A stretch of 64,000 nucleotides of DNA from UBA1161 sp002311745. GTDB taxonomy: Bacteria; Planctomycetota; Phycisphaerae; Tepidisphaerales; Tepidisphaeraceae. The stretch's first letter is position 1. Every line of letters starts with the position of its first letter. The stretch spans positions 1 through 64,000 of the forward strand of contig JBEKAB010000006.1 of assembly GCA_050018415.1 (NCBI GenBank), given 5' to 3'. Below the pieces are notes generated by a model. It saw nothing but the letters and a program-made list of their open reading frames with translations. It ran no database searches and was not told where the DNA came from. Made by a program: the position numbers and the translations under genes. Below, piece after piece: positions 1 through 7,951 of this stretch.

Positions 1-114
1 GGCCGGCTGGAGCCACGCGTCCGCAAACGAGCCAAGAAACAGTTCCCTTACATGACGATCCCGCGGGCCGAACTGAAATCACAACTCCGCGCCAGGTATC
101 ATGATACAGCTTAA
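1..114 (+). pseudogene. C-terminal end of a probable IS4-type transposase (cut by window edge)
   Basis: Frame 1 is open from the window edge to a TAA at 112-114 and encodes 37 residues rich in Arg and Lys, including EPRVRKRAKKQFPY and MTIPRAELKSQLRAR. This resembles the basic tail (EPR..KRRPK....L..PR...R) that I know from IS4-family transposases in Planctomycetota genomes. Only the end is visible, so whether the element is intact cannot be judged. An 8-bp inverted repeat, CCCCGTTT at 137-144 and AAACGGGG at 175-182, follows. It could be the element's edge or a terminator. The family assignment is recall-based and moderate at best. Confidence 0.4.
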
Positions 115-200
115 CTTCGTGGCATTCAGCTACGTCCCCCGTTTCACCTCCTTTATCCGCTCGGAACACGCAAAAAACGGGGCTTTCAGCATGCCAGACC

Positions 201-1163
201 CTATTCCGGGGAGGCCTTTCGCCTGAACCAGCTTCTGCCGGCAATCATGAGGGCGCCGACGGCGACCATGGCAAATGTCGAAGGCTCCGGCACGTCCGTG
301 TCACTGTAGATGAAACCCCAATCTCGGCCGCCGTAGAGCAGCACATTGTTCTGGGTGGTTCCGTTCGCTCCCGTGTCGACGGCGATGAACGTGTTGGCCT
401 CCCAGTTGATGGAAAGGAGATCCGGCGTAGCGTCGCTTTGGCCGTCGCCGTAACCGCCGAGGTCCTCGGTCCGGTAAGGTGTGTCATCCATCCACTTCTC
501 GGTGCTGTTGTTGGCGTAGCCGAACGTGCCAGTCGCGTCGTACCACGGCGAATTGGCGTTCGCACCGTCGAGGAAATAACGGGTTATCGTGCTCGTCACC
601 TGCCCCGTCGCATCGTCGCCGTAATTGCTGGTGGCCTGGACGATCTGGAGAAAGTGGACGTTTGCCAACGCGCCCTTGTCACCGCCGCCGCCCGGATCCC
701 ATGCGCGGGGCACGTAGTCGAGGGTGTAGTTCGCGCCGCCGACATCGCCGGTCACATCGCGGGTCTGGGCGGGATTGCCGTTGGGGAGAGTGTACCCGTC
801 ATTGGAAACCACCCAGGCAGTGTAAACGAACGAGCTAAGCCTGTCCGCGGAGACCAGATTACCGGCAAACGTGAACGTCCACTGCGCCGCGTTGTTGAAG
901 TTCCACCCCACATTCTCCTGGTTGGCCGAATTGGGCAGCGCCTGGTTTAACCAGTCAGGCGTGGCGGTCAAAAACGGCGCCCCAGCGGGGTTTACGGTAG
1001 AAGTGTTCTGGTCGTCCCAGCCCCACGCCGTCACCGATGGATATCCCGTTTTAGCTTCACATACGGTGGCGAAAACAGAAAGGGCGAGAATCAGCAAAGC
1101 GGCCGTTGATAGAAGTCGGGGACATGAAACGGAGACGTAGCAAGTTTTCCGTTTCTGGCTCAT
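201..1163 (-). CDS. PEP-CTERM sorting-domain exported protein (copy 1)
   Basis: A 320-residue exported protein. The ATG at 1163 is chosen over an upstream in-frame start because AAAGGAGAGG lies at the right distance before it. A signal peptide with hydrophobic core LLSTAALLILALSVF is followed by a mature region rich in Asn, Gly, Thr and aromatic residues. The C terminus has VPEPSTF, a hydrophobic segment and a basic RRK tail, which is the PEP-CTERM signal recognised by exosortase in EPS-producing diderms. The mature domain is not one I recognise. A LuxR-type regulator lies 292 bp upstream on the same strand. No exosortase gene is in the window. Confidence 0.85.
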   Translation of the reverse strand: MSQKRKTCYVSVSCPRLLSTAALLILALSVFATVCEAKTGYPSVTAWGWDDQNTSTVNPAGAPFLTATPDWLNQALPNSANQENVGWNFNNAAQWTFTFAGNLVSADRLSSFVYTAWVVSNDGYTLPNGNPAQTRDVTGDVGGANYTLDYVPRAWDPGGGGDKGALANVHFLQIVQATSNYGDDATGQVTSTITRYFLDGANANSPWYDATGTFGYANNSTEKWMDDTPYRTEDLGGYGDGQSDATPDLLSINWEANTFIAVDTGANGTTQNNVLLYGGRDWGFIYSDTDVPEPSTFAMVAVGALMIAGRSWFRRKASPE

Positions 1164-1348
1164 TTGAGTTCCTCTCCTTTTTCCTGAGTCGCTGCCGTCT
1201 CCCGATCTCGCGGCGCACGATCTGGAAACAGCAGAACGTGGCATTTACTTCTTGAAAACGACGTGGACCAGCCGGGAAAGTATCAATCGGCGTGGGGGCA
1301 ACACAAGTCGGACATTTGTCCGTCAGCGGAAAAGGGGACATCAAGGCA

Positions 1349-1440
1349 GAGGGGGAGACAGGGAGACAAGGAGACAGGGAGACAGGTATCGCCTTTTGTT
1401 AACTCGCAACTCGCAACTCGCAACTAACAACTAGCAACTT
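1349..1440. repeat. Two intergenic short-word repeat tracts
   Basis: Positions 1349-1386 hold imperfect copies of GGGAGACA, and 1401-1440 hold imperfect copies of AACTCGC drifting into AACTAAC and AACTAGC. They lie between PEP-CTERM gene 1 and its upstream regulator. No ORF there looks real. Similar word-like tracts occur at 1909-1979, 5938-6014, 7860-7945 and 44637-44660. Confidence 0.7.
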
Positions 1441-1455
1441 CTGAGGCCCGGCGTG

Positions 1456-1794
1456 TCAGTGAAACAGGGGACATTTTCCCGAGCTGCGGGCGGGGCAGAT
1501 GCTGGGGAGGTTGCACCCGCCTTCGGCGGTCATCTGCAAAAACTCGCCGAGGATGCCGGCAACCAAGGCACGCTGGCTGCCCACGTCGAGCTTGTGGTAC
1601 AGGCGCTCCAGGTGAGCGCGCACCGTACAGGGCGACATGCCCAGGTGATGGGCAATGCTCGTCCTCTTCTCATCGTCGAAGATGGCTTTGACGATTTGCA
1701 GCTCGCGCTCGGAAAGGTCCAGCCGCTGCGAGAGGGCGGACCAGGCTTGGTTTGTGAGAAACGGCGAAAGCGACGCCGAAGTCAACTGCCCCAT
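1456..1794 (-). CDS. 112-aa LuxR-type HTH regulator with C-terminal Cys tail (copy 1)
   Basis: A small DNA-binding protein without a receiver or autoinducer domain. Residues about 25-85 form a GerE/LuxR helix-turn-helix: LSERELQIVKAIFDDEKRT, then IAHHLGMSPCTVRAHLERLY. The tail reads LPSIC, seven residues, then CPLF. Two proteins of exactly the same length at 25778 and 26455 share this layout (LPxIC-x7-CP), so the tail is a family feature and not noise. GGGGAAG precedes the ATG. The gene is upstream of and co-oriented with PEP-CTERM gene 1, which suggests, but does not prove, that it regulates it. The paired cysteines could bind metal or sense redox state (inference). Confidence 0.8.
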   Translation of the reverse strand: MGQLTSASLSPFLTNQAWSALSQRLDLSERELQIVKAIFDDEKRTSIAHHLGMSPCTVRAHLERLYHKLDVGSQRALVAGILGEFLQMTAEGGCNLPSICPARSSGKCPLFH

Positions 1795-1908
1795 ATTCTT
1801 CCCCTCGCTGATCGATAGGCGGTCACCACGTATGCATATTTTGGTAAAGAAGGCAAGTCATAAGTTTTTGCTGGCAAACAAAATGCTACCGCGGAGGGGA
1901 GAAGGGGA

Positions 1909-1979
1909 TTTCAGATTTGAGATTTCAGATCTCAGATTCAATCTCTGTGGCTGTCTCTGTGGGCTCTGCGGCTCTGCGG
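1909..1979. repeat. Short-word repeat tract downstream of the MFS gene
   Basis: Imperfect copies of AGATTTCAGATTTG-like words run into copies of CTCTGTGG, CTCTGTGGG and CTCTGCGG. The tract lies between the MFS gene end and LuxR-type gene 1. It has no coding potential. Confidence 0.6.
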
Positions 1980-1998
1980 TTGCATTTTCCCGCACTAC

Positions 1999-2024
1999 GC
2001 GCGTCGCACGCGACGCGGCTAAAA
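1999..2024 (-). repeat. TTTTAGCCGC hairpin repeat, copy 1 (supplies the MFS stop codon)
   Basis: On the minus strand the unit reads TTTTAGCCGC followed by a GCGTCGC/GCGACGC stem with a two-base loop. The MFS stop codon TAG (2021-2019) is part of the conserved TTTTAGCC motif. The same unit, with the same or a variant stem, occurs at 13920-13945, 13961-13984, 22465-22490 and 22527-22552. Confidence 0.75.
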
Positions 2025-3257
2025 TAAAGGCGCGCGGGCGCGTTTGAAGCGCGATTGAAGGCTGACGGCGGCGGCGATGAGAGCGGCGAGGCCGAGTAAC
2101 CCGGAAACGGCGACGACGCTGGCGCCGGGTAAATCGGGACGCAGAAACTGGGCCAACGCGCCGGCGCCGGGGCCGAGAATCGAACCGAGGCCGATCAGGG
2201 CCTCGTGGTAGCCGCCGTGCTCGGTGCTGCCTTCGCTTAATACCATTCCAAAATACAAGCTGGCGGCGTAAATCAGGCCCATGGTGACGCCCAGAGCGAT
2301 TTGACAGAGGATCATCGTCAGCAGGGGCAGCCTGGGCGAGGGAACGACGACGCCCAGGAAGGCCAGCAAAAGAATTAGGGCGGCGGCGGGGAGGATTCGC
2401 GGGCGGGTGTGCCACCAGATCGTCACGCCCAGCAGGGCGAAAGTGAAGAAGCGGGAGAGCATCCAGACGCTGGCGGCGGCGGTGCGCCATTGGGGCGGCA
2501 TGGTGTGCAGCACGGGCAGCGATGGCAGAATCGCCATCAGGGCGTACATCATGGCGTAGGTGGCGGGCAGAGCCACGCGGGAAAGGCGCATGGCCAAGGT
2601 GCGCTGGGCCAGGAGGCGCGGCTCAGGCGCCGGCGGCGCGGCGGGGAATTCGCGCGTGTCGCCGAGGCTGCGCCATAGGAGGGCCGCGGAGATGGCGTGG
2701 GCGGTCACGGCCAGGAGGAAGAGCCCGCGGGGGAAATACTCGATAATGGCTCCGCTGACGGCCAGGGTGGCGGCGCCGACGGCGGCCCAGAGGCAGTTGT
2801 AGAGGGAGATTCGGCGAGAGAGTTCGTGGGCATCAGCGCCGCTGCAGATCAGGCTTTCCAGGGCGGGCCATTGGACGGCGCTGAGCAGCGTGTACAAAAG
2901 CAGAACGGCAACGATCAGCCACTGGTTGGCCCAACAGGCGGCCAGGAGGACGAGCGGGGACAAAAGGCCCTGCGTGGCGCGCATCAGGCGGCGTCGGCCC
3001 ATGAGGGCGCTGAGGCGGTGGGAAGACAGGGCGCCGACAACGTAGAAAAATCCCTGGGAGGTGGAGAGCGCCAGGTTCTGCAGCGAATTCCAGCCGAAGC
3101 GCCGGTGCATGTAAAAGAAGATGCCCAGACTCAGGAGAGCCGAGGCGTGGGAGGCGAGGGCTTCGACCAGGTAAAGACGGCGCAGTTGCCGGCGGTCGCC
3201 GGATGTCGGGGCGGTTATAGGCGCCGGCTGTGGAGGGAACTGGGACAAACAGGCCAT
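2019..3257 (-). CDS. MFS-family transporter
   Basis: A 412-residue polytopic membrane protein with about twelve hydrophobic segments in two halves. A cytoplasmic basic loop (LMGRRRLM, near residue 85) sits at the usual MFS motif-A position between helices 2 and 3, and a Pro/Ala-rich linker lies near residue 200. Length and layout fit a major facilitator carrier. The substrate cannot be read from the sequence. No strong ribosome-binding site precedes the ATG, so the exact start is uncertain. The gene ends inside a TTTTAGCCGC hairpin repeat. Confidence 0.75.
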   Translation of the reverse strand: MACLSQFPPQPAPITAPTSGDRRQLRRLYLVEALASHASALLSLGIFFYMHRRFGWNSLQNLALSTSQGFFYVVGALSSHRLSALMGRRRLMRATQGLLSPLVLLAACWANQWLIVAVLLLYTLLSAVQWPALESLICSGADAHELSRRISLYNCLWAAVGAATLAVSGAIIEYFPRGLFLLAVTAHAISAALLWRSLGDTREFPAAPPAPEPRLLAQRTLAMRLSRVALPATYAMMYALMAILPSLPVLHTMPPQWRTAAASVWMLSRFFTFALLGVTIWWHTRPRILPAAALILLLAFLGVVVPSPRLPLLTMILCQIALGVTMGLIYAASLYFGMVLSEGSTEHGGYHEALIGLGSILGPGAGALAQFLRPDLPGASVVAVSGLLGLAALIAAAVSLQSRFKRARAPLF

Positions 3258-3433
3258 GGCTCAAAAGGATATCAGAAGGGTATCGACAAAGGGCGGGCGG
3301 TTGCGTTGCAAATTGGGGCGGCCCGTCGTAAGACTGCTTCGCTTTGCATCGCGGATGGAGCAATATTCGGCGCGGCGTTTGGTCGATAAGAATGAGCTGG
3401 AGCTTGCTTTCGTCCTGAAAGGATTTTGCGGCC

Positions 3434-5206
3434 ATGCAAACCGCGGTACACGTCACGCATGAGGCAGTCCAGAAGATTGGTGGAATCGGCGCCGTCTTGC
3501 ACGGACTGCTGACCAGCCGGGAGTATCTGGACAAGATTCCGCGGAACATCTTGATCGGCCCCTGCTGGCCCAGCGACGAGAAAGGGGAAGAACGGCTGGG
3601 GGCGCAGGGGGAAGTGCTGTACAGCAGCCTGGATCATCTGTACCGCTCGCCGCTGGCGGGCCGGTTCCGGGAGATCGAGCAGGCGTTTGACGTGGCCATC
3701 GTGTACGGGCGGAAGAAGTTCGTGAACAAGGAGACGGGGGTGACGTCGACGCCGGAGGTGGTGCTGATCGACGTGACGCACTACGACAAGGAAAAGATCG
3801 GCGTTTTCAAGTACGAGCTGTGGAAGACGTTCGGGATTGAAAGCAGCAAGTACGAGAACAACTGGGACTTCGAACAATACATGCGCTTGGCGCGGCCGGC
3901 GCTGGCGGTGCTGCACGCGCTGGGCGCCGGCAGCGAGATCGAGCCGTGCGTGATCCTGAGCCACGAATACATGGGGATGCCGACGGTGCTGGCGGCGATT
4001 TTGGAGGGGGACCGCAGCAACTTCCGCACGGTCTTTTACGCGCACGAAGTGGCGCCGATGCGGCGGATCGTCGAGGAGCATCCCGGCCACGACACGATGT
4101 TCTACAACGTGATGCGCGCGGCGATCAGCCAGGGGCATTACCTGGAGGACGTGTTCGGCGATCAGAGCGCGTTTTACAAGCACGCCTTGGTGAAGGCGGC
4201 GCGTTTCTGCGACGCGATCTTCGCGGTGGGCGATTACGTGCTGAAGGAGATCCGGTTTTTGGGCCCGGACTTCGTGCACGTGGACAGCCAACTGGCGTAC
4301 AACGGCGTGCCGCACTGGAAGATCACCGTCGCGGAGAGGATGGCCAGCCGGCGAAAACTGCAGGCGTACTGCCATGGGCTTTTGGGCTACGAACCGGATT
4401 ACGTTTTTTCGCACGTGACGCGTCTGGTGCCCAGCAAGGGAATGTGGCGCGACCTGCGGGTGCTGGAACACGTGGAGAAAATGCTGCGGGCCAAGAACGA
4501 AGCGGCGGTGCTGTTCACGCTGAGCACGGAAGTGCCGGCGCGCCGCGGGGATGACATCCGGCGGATGGAGCAGCACTATCACTGGCCGGTGGTGCACCGC
4601 GAAAGCCTGCCGGACATGTCCAGCGGCGAAGCGGTCTACTACCAGGGCGTGCAGGAATTCAACGCGCGATCGCGCAATACCAAGGTGATCTTCATCAACC
4701 AGTTCGGCTTCGAACAGCGCGCCTGCGGTCTGCGCATGCCGGCGGACATGGAATTCATGGACATTCGCAAGGGATCGGACGCGGAGTTCGGGCAAAGCAT
4801 CTACGAGCCGTTCGGGATCGCGCAGGTGGAGCCGATCAGCTTCGGCGGGGTGTGCGTGTTCAGCAGCGTGTGCGGCTGCGCCGGGTTCGTGCAGAAGGCG
4901 GCGGGCGGCTCGACGCCCAACGTCATCGTGGCGGATTACACGGACCTGCCCAACAAATCGCTGCGACCGGAGCAACTGATGTCCATCGGCCAGCCGCAGC
5001 GGAATGAGATCGAGCACGCGGTGGCGGGCAGGGTGGCGCGGGATCTGATGGAGCGTCTGCCGCGGTCGCCGCAGGAGTTCGAGCAGTTCATCGAGCGTGG
5101 CTACGAGCTGGCCAGCCGAATGAGCTGGGAGGCGGTGGCGCGGGATTATGTGATCCCCGGCATCCAGCGCGCCGCCAAGGCCCAACGCCTCAAGCAAATC
5201 GCGTAA
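3434..5206 (+). CDS. Glycogen/starch-synthase-like glycosyltransferase (GT-B fold)
   Basis: A 590-residue protein. An N-terminal KIGGIGAVLHGL matches the nucleotide-sugar loop (KxGGLGDV) of GT5 and GT4 synthases. HEYMGMPTVLA and FYAHEVAPMRRI follow in the N-terminal domain, then a C-terminal domain with SHVTRLVPSKG and QSIYEPFGIAQVEP, where the YEPFG-x4-E motif carries the catalytic and acceptor-site glutamates of these enzymes. It is longer than a typical bacterial GlgA (about 480), with inserts in the N-terminal half. No other glycogen gene is adjacent; a GalU-like UDP-glucose enzyme lies at 38 kb. It could be a glycogen synthase or another glucosyltransferase. The family is secure, the substrate is not. 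Confidence 0.75.
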   Translation: MQTAVHVTHEAVQKIGGIGAVLHGLLTSREYLDKIPRNILIGPCWPSDEKGEERLGAQGEVLYSSLDHLYRSPLAGRFREIEQAFDVAIVYGRKKFVNKETGVTSTPEVVLIDVTHYDKEKIGVFKYELWKTFGIESSKYENNWDFEQYMRLARPALAVLHALGAGSEIEPCVILSHEYMGMPTVLAAILEGDRSNFRTVFYAHEVAPMRRIVEEHPGHDTMFYNVMRAAISQGHYLEDVFGDQSAFYKHALVKAARFCDAIFAVGDYVLKEIRFLGPDFVHVDSQLAYNGVPHWKITVAERMASRRKLQAYCHGLLGYEPDYVFSHVTRLVPSKGMWRDLRVLEHVEKMLRAKNEAAVLFTLSTEVPARRGDDIRRMEQHYHWPVVHRESLPDMSSGEAVYYQGVQEFNARSRNTKVIFINQFGFEQRACGLRMPADMEFMDIRKGSDAEFGQSIYEPFGIAQVEPISFGGVCVFSSVCGCAGFVQKAAGGSTPNVIVADYTDLPNKSLRPEQLMSIGQPQRNEIEHAVAGRVARDLMERLPRSPQEFEQFIERGYELASRMSWEAVARDYVIPGIQRAAKAQRLKQIA

Positions 5207-5248
5207 ATTCCAAGACGTTCAACGCAACCGCAGCAGCAACTCAGATGT

Positions 5249-5278
5249 TGGACAACGGCGTGCGCCCTCTGGTATAGT
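5249..5278 (+). promoter_or_regulatory. Candidate sigma-70-type promoter for rpmI-rplT
   Basis: TGGACA at 5249-5254, an 18-bp spacer and TATAGT at 5273-5278. It sits 45 bp before the rpmI start in an otherwise gene-free gap. Found by eye only. Confidence 0.45.
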
Positions 5279-5323
5279 TTCCGCCCCTTCCCTGGCGGAA
5301 GCGGACGTTTTGCAAGGACATCC

Positions 5324-5572
5324 ATGGCCTACAAATTCAAGCCGAATAAGAGCGTGGCCAAGCGGCTGCGTTTGACCAAGACGGGCAAGCTCAAGCGGCA
5401 TCACAGCTTCACGTCGCACTTGATGAGCTCGCGGCCGGCATCCAAGCGGCGAAAGCTGCGCCAGCCGGCGATTTTGTTCGAGGGCCACGCCCGCAACATG
5501 CGAAAGCTGATGGGCGTCAGCGGCCTGCATCCCGGGGCGATTCGGCAGTCCCTAAAGCGAGAGAGGAACTGA
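5324..5572 (+). CDS. rpmI: 50S ribosomal protein L35
   Basis: A basic protein of 82 residues, slightly longer than the usual 64-66. It carries the L35 pattern: KPNKSVAKRLRLTKTGKLKR, then HHSFTSHLMSS and a C-terminal basic segment. AAGGA lies six bases before the ATG. rplT begins three bases after its stop, giving the usual rpmI-rplT pair. infC, often first in this operon, is not next to it here. Confidence 0.93.
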   Translation: MAYKFKPNKSVAKRLRLTKTGKLKRHHSFTSHLMSSRPASKRRKLRQPAILFEGHARNMRKLMGVSGLHPGAIRQSLKRERN

Positions 5573-5575
5573 CTC

Positions 5576-5935
5576 ATGCCGCGCACCACCGGCGGCCCGA
5601 CCCATAGCCGCAAACGCAAGAGAGTTCTACGTGCCGCCAAGGGATTCCGAGCGGCCTCCGGCACGTTGTACCGCCCGGCGATCGAATTCGTCCGCAAAGC
5701 CGGCGTCTACGCCTACCGCGATCGCCGGCAACGCAAACGTCATTTCCGCGCCCTGTGGATCACGCGCTTGGGCGCTGCCCTGCGGGAGCGCGGCCTCAAC
5801 TACAGCCGATTCATCCCCGCCCTGGTGGCGGCGGGAATCGAACTGAACCGCAAAATGCTCAGCGAACTGGCGATCAGCGACCCGGCGGCGTTCGATGCCA
5901 TCCTGCAGAAGGTGCGGCCGCATGTGGCGAAATAA
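5576..5935 (+). CDS. rplT: 50S ribosomal protein L20
   Basis: 119 residues, the standard L20 length. The N terminus (RTTGGPTHSRKRKRVLRAAK then GFRAASGTLYRPA) and the C-terminal GAALRERGLNYSRFI region are typical. GAGGA precedes the ATG. It follows rpmI directly and is surely co-transcribed with it. L20 binds 23S rRNA early in assembly and represses its own operon in other bacteria; no such leader structure is obvious here. Confidence 0.95.
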   Translation: MPRTTGGPTHSRKRKRVLRAAKGFRAASGTLYRPAIEFVRKAGVYAYRDRRQRKRHFRALWITRLGAALRERGLNYSRFIPALVAAGIELNRKMLSELAISDPAAFDAILQKVRPHVAK

Positions 5936-5937
5936 AT

Positions 5938-6014
5938 AGAGACGAAGTGGAAGAGTAATTCCGCCTCGTCTCTCCGTCTCTTCGTCTCTACGTCTCTTGC
6001 CCCCCCGTCTCTTG
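5938..6014. repeat. CGTCTCT short-word repeat tract
   Basis: Copies of CGTCTCT with variable single bases between them fill the gap between the convergent rplT and mlaD ends, with a complementary AGAGACGAAG word at the left side. It could form a loose hairpin and act as a two-way terminator. Confidence 0.6.
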
Positions 6015-6026
6015 ATTCCGCGCCTC

Positions 6027-6977
6027 TCACTTCAATTTCATCGTCACGCCTTCTTGTTCCCACTGCTCGAGCAGGCGGCGCAGGTCGCTGACCGTGGCGT
6101 TGAGCTGGCGCGTGGTGTCGGCCAGCGATTCGTAGAGCCGCGGGTCGTTGACCAGCATGCCGGCCGTGCCTTTGCCCGAGTCCAGCTTCTGCGAAATGCT
6201 TTGCAGGGTGTTGAGCACGGAAGCAAGCTGCGTCAGACGGTCGCCCATTTGCTTGGTCAGGTCGCTCGAGTCGTGCTGGAGGGAGTCGGTCAGGGTTTCG
6301 AGTTTGACCGACAGGCGGGTGGTGGCCTCGGTGGTCTGGCGAATATTGGCGATGGCGACGCGGATGTTCTGCTGCGTTTTTTCCTCGCCCAGGAGCGCCT
6401 GCATCGAATCCAGGACCTGGGTAGCGCGTTTGAGCGCTTCGTCCAGATGCTGGATGGCGCCCGACTTGTGCAGATCCTCGGTGGTCTTGGAGATTTCCTG
6501 GCTCATTTTGCCGACGTCTTCGGCGGCTTGGGTGAACTGGGGAGGAAGGAACTGCAAGGACAACCCGAGGTACCGGGCGTTCAGAGTGGCGCCGCTCTGG
6601 AGGGTGCCCTCGGCCTGTTGTCCCTCCAGGTCGAGGCTGACGCTGGATCCGCCACCGATGGCGCTGGACTGCATGATGGCGGCACGGATGTTGGCCGGCA
6701 GCGGCGGGGAGCGATCGACCGTGCCGTCGATGAGGATGCTTTGGCCGTCGGGCCGACGGCTGACGGCGGTGACGCGGCCGATGCTGATGCCCAGATAGTT
6801 GATCGGCGAACCCTGGCTCAACCCGTCGGCGCGGGGGCTGATGAAGTGGATGGGCATCTGCGCCGGGGAAAAGATCTGGGCCGCCCTGCTGCTGAAGCGC
6901 AAGACCATCCAACCAAAAACGAAACTTGCCACGAGCACGACCAAGCCAACCAGAATGTTACGCCTGTAATTTGACAT
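6027..6977 (-). CDS. mlaD: MlaD-like MCE-domain lipid-binding protein
   Basis: 316 residues. One N-terminal membrane helix (residues about 8-28, ILVGLVVLVASFVFGW) is followed by an MCE domain (about 38-120, GLSQGSPINYLGISIGRV being the characteristic strand-loop) and a long helical C-terminal part that is probably coiled coil. MCE proteins form hexameric rings in the periplasm that hand lipids between the membranes. It is the last gene of a mlaE-mlaF-mlaD run, which supports an Mla-type transporter. The long helical tail makes it larger than E. coli MlaD (183 aa). Confidence 0.85.
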   Translation of the reverse strand: MSNYRRNILVGLVVLVASFVFGWMVLRFSSRAAQIFSPAQMPIHFISPRADGLSQGSPINYLGISIGRVTAVSRRPDGQSILIDGTVDRSPPLPANIRAAIMQSSAIGGGSSVSLDLEGQQAEGTLQSGATLNARYLGLSLQFLPPQFTQAAEDVGKMSQEISKTTEDLHKSGAIQHLDEALKRATQVLDSMQALLGEEKTQQNIRVAIANIRQTTEATTRLSVKLETLTDSLQHDSSDLTKQMGDRLTQLASVLNTLQSISQKLDSGKGTAGMLVNDPRLYESLADTTRQLNATVSDLRRLLEQWEQEGVTMKLK

Positions 6978-7080
6978 GAGAGATCCACCGACGATTCGGG
7001 CCGATGCATCGCGTCGCGCATCGCCCGATGAACCGATGAAAGAATACCCGCTTTGGGGGGCGAAGGGAAATCGCGGCGAT

Positions 7081-7848
7081 TTAGGGCCCGATGCGCAGGG
7101 CGCCCAATTCCTGTTCGCTGGCTTCGCCGGAGACGAAGTGCTTGACGTGCTCGTTGTCGCTGGCGCGAATCTGCTCGGGGGTGCCGTCGAAGATCAGCTT
7201 GGCCTCGTGGATCATGACGATGCGGTCGGCCACCTTGAAGGCGCTGTGCATGTCGTGGGTGACGACGACGCTGGTGACGGACAGGCGGCTCTGGATCTTG
7301 AGGATCAGCTCGTTGATGACGTCGGCGCGGATGGGGTCCAGGCCGGTGGTGGGCTCGTCGTAAAGGATGACCTCCGGGTCCATGGCGATGGCGCGAGCCA
7401 GGGCGACGCGTTTGCGTTGGCCGCCGGAGAGCTCGGCGGGCATTTTGTTGCCGACGTCGCGTAAGCCGACCAGCGCCAGTTTTTCGCGGACGATCTGGCT
7501 GATCTGGGCCGGGGATTTGGCGGTGTGCTCCATCAGGGGAAAGCCGACGTTGTTCTCCACCGTTTCGGAGTCGAACAGGGCGCCCATCTGGAAGAGGAAT
7601 CCGAAGCGTTTGCGGATTTGCATGAGTTGGCGTTCGGGGAGTTGGTCGATGCGCTGCCCGGCGAACCAGACCTCGCCGTGGTCGGGCTTGAGCAGACCGA
7701 CGATGTGCTTGAGCACCACGGTCTTGCCGCTGCCGCTGGCGCCGATGACCACCAGGCACTGGCCCTTCTCGATGTTCAAAGAGACGTCGTTGAGGACCAC
7801 CAGCCAACCGAAGCGCTTGAAGATGTGGCGAAGTTCGATCAGGGCCAT
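7081..7848 (-). CDS. mlaF: MlaF-like ABC transporter ATPase
   Basis: 255 residues. Walker A GASGSGKT at about 36-43, signature LSGGQRKRVALARAIA, Walker B VILYDEPTTGLDP and the switch His in VVVTHDMHSAF are all present. The sequence is of the MlaF class that pairs with MlaE permeases, which flank it upstream. It powers lipid transport between outer and inner membranes. The gap to mlaE holds a repeat tract instead of the usual tight spacing. Confidence 0.9.
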   Translation of the reverse strand: MALIELRHIFKRFGWLVVLNDVSLNIEKGQCLVVIGASGSGKTVVLKHIVGLLKPDHGEVWFAGQRIDQLPERQLMQIRKRFGFLFQMGALFDSETVENNVGFPLMEHTAKSPAQISQIVREKLALVGLRDVGNKMPAELSGGQRKRVALARAIAMDPEVILYDEPTTGLDPIRADVINELILKIQSRLSVTSVVVTHDMHSAFKVADRIVMIHEAKLIFDGTPEQIRASDNEHVKHFVSGEASEQELGALRIGP

Positions 7849-7859
7849 GGATGTTGATG

Positions 7860-7945
7860 AGTGAAACGTGAAACCGTGAAACGTGAGAAATTCTTGATCG
7901 CGCCGGTCTTTAGTTCTTCACGTCTTCACGTTTCACGTTTCACGC
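7860..7945. repeat. GTGAAAC short-word inverted repeat inside the mla operon
   Basis: Copies of GTGAAACGT on the left (7860-7890) face copies of TTTCACGTTTCAC on the right (7911-7945), so the transcript can fold into a long imperfect hairpin between mlaE and mlaF. It may attenuate or protect the operon mRNA, or may simply be an expanded repeat. Confidence 0.65.
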
Positions 7946-7951
7946 TTTATT

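Noticed and set aside
2697..3389. A 230-codon plus-strand frame
   Set aside because: Antisense to the MFS transporter, with Gly/Gln/Ala-rich nonsense composition.
3272..5197. A 641-codon open frame on the minus strand
   Set aside because: It lies antisense to the glycosyltransferase at 3434-5206, which has clear motifs. The antisense translation is His/Arg/Leu-rich with no family motif, as expected from GC-rich third positions.
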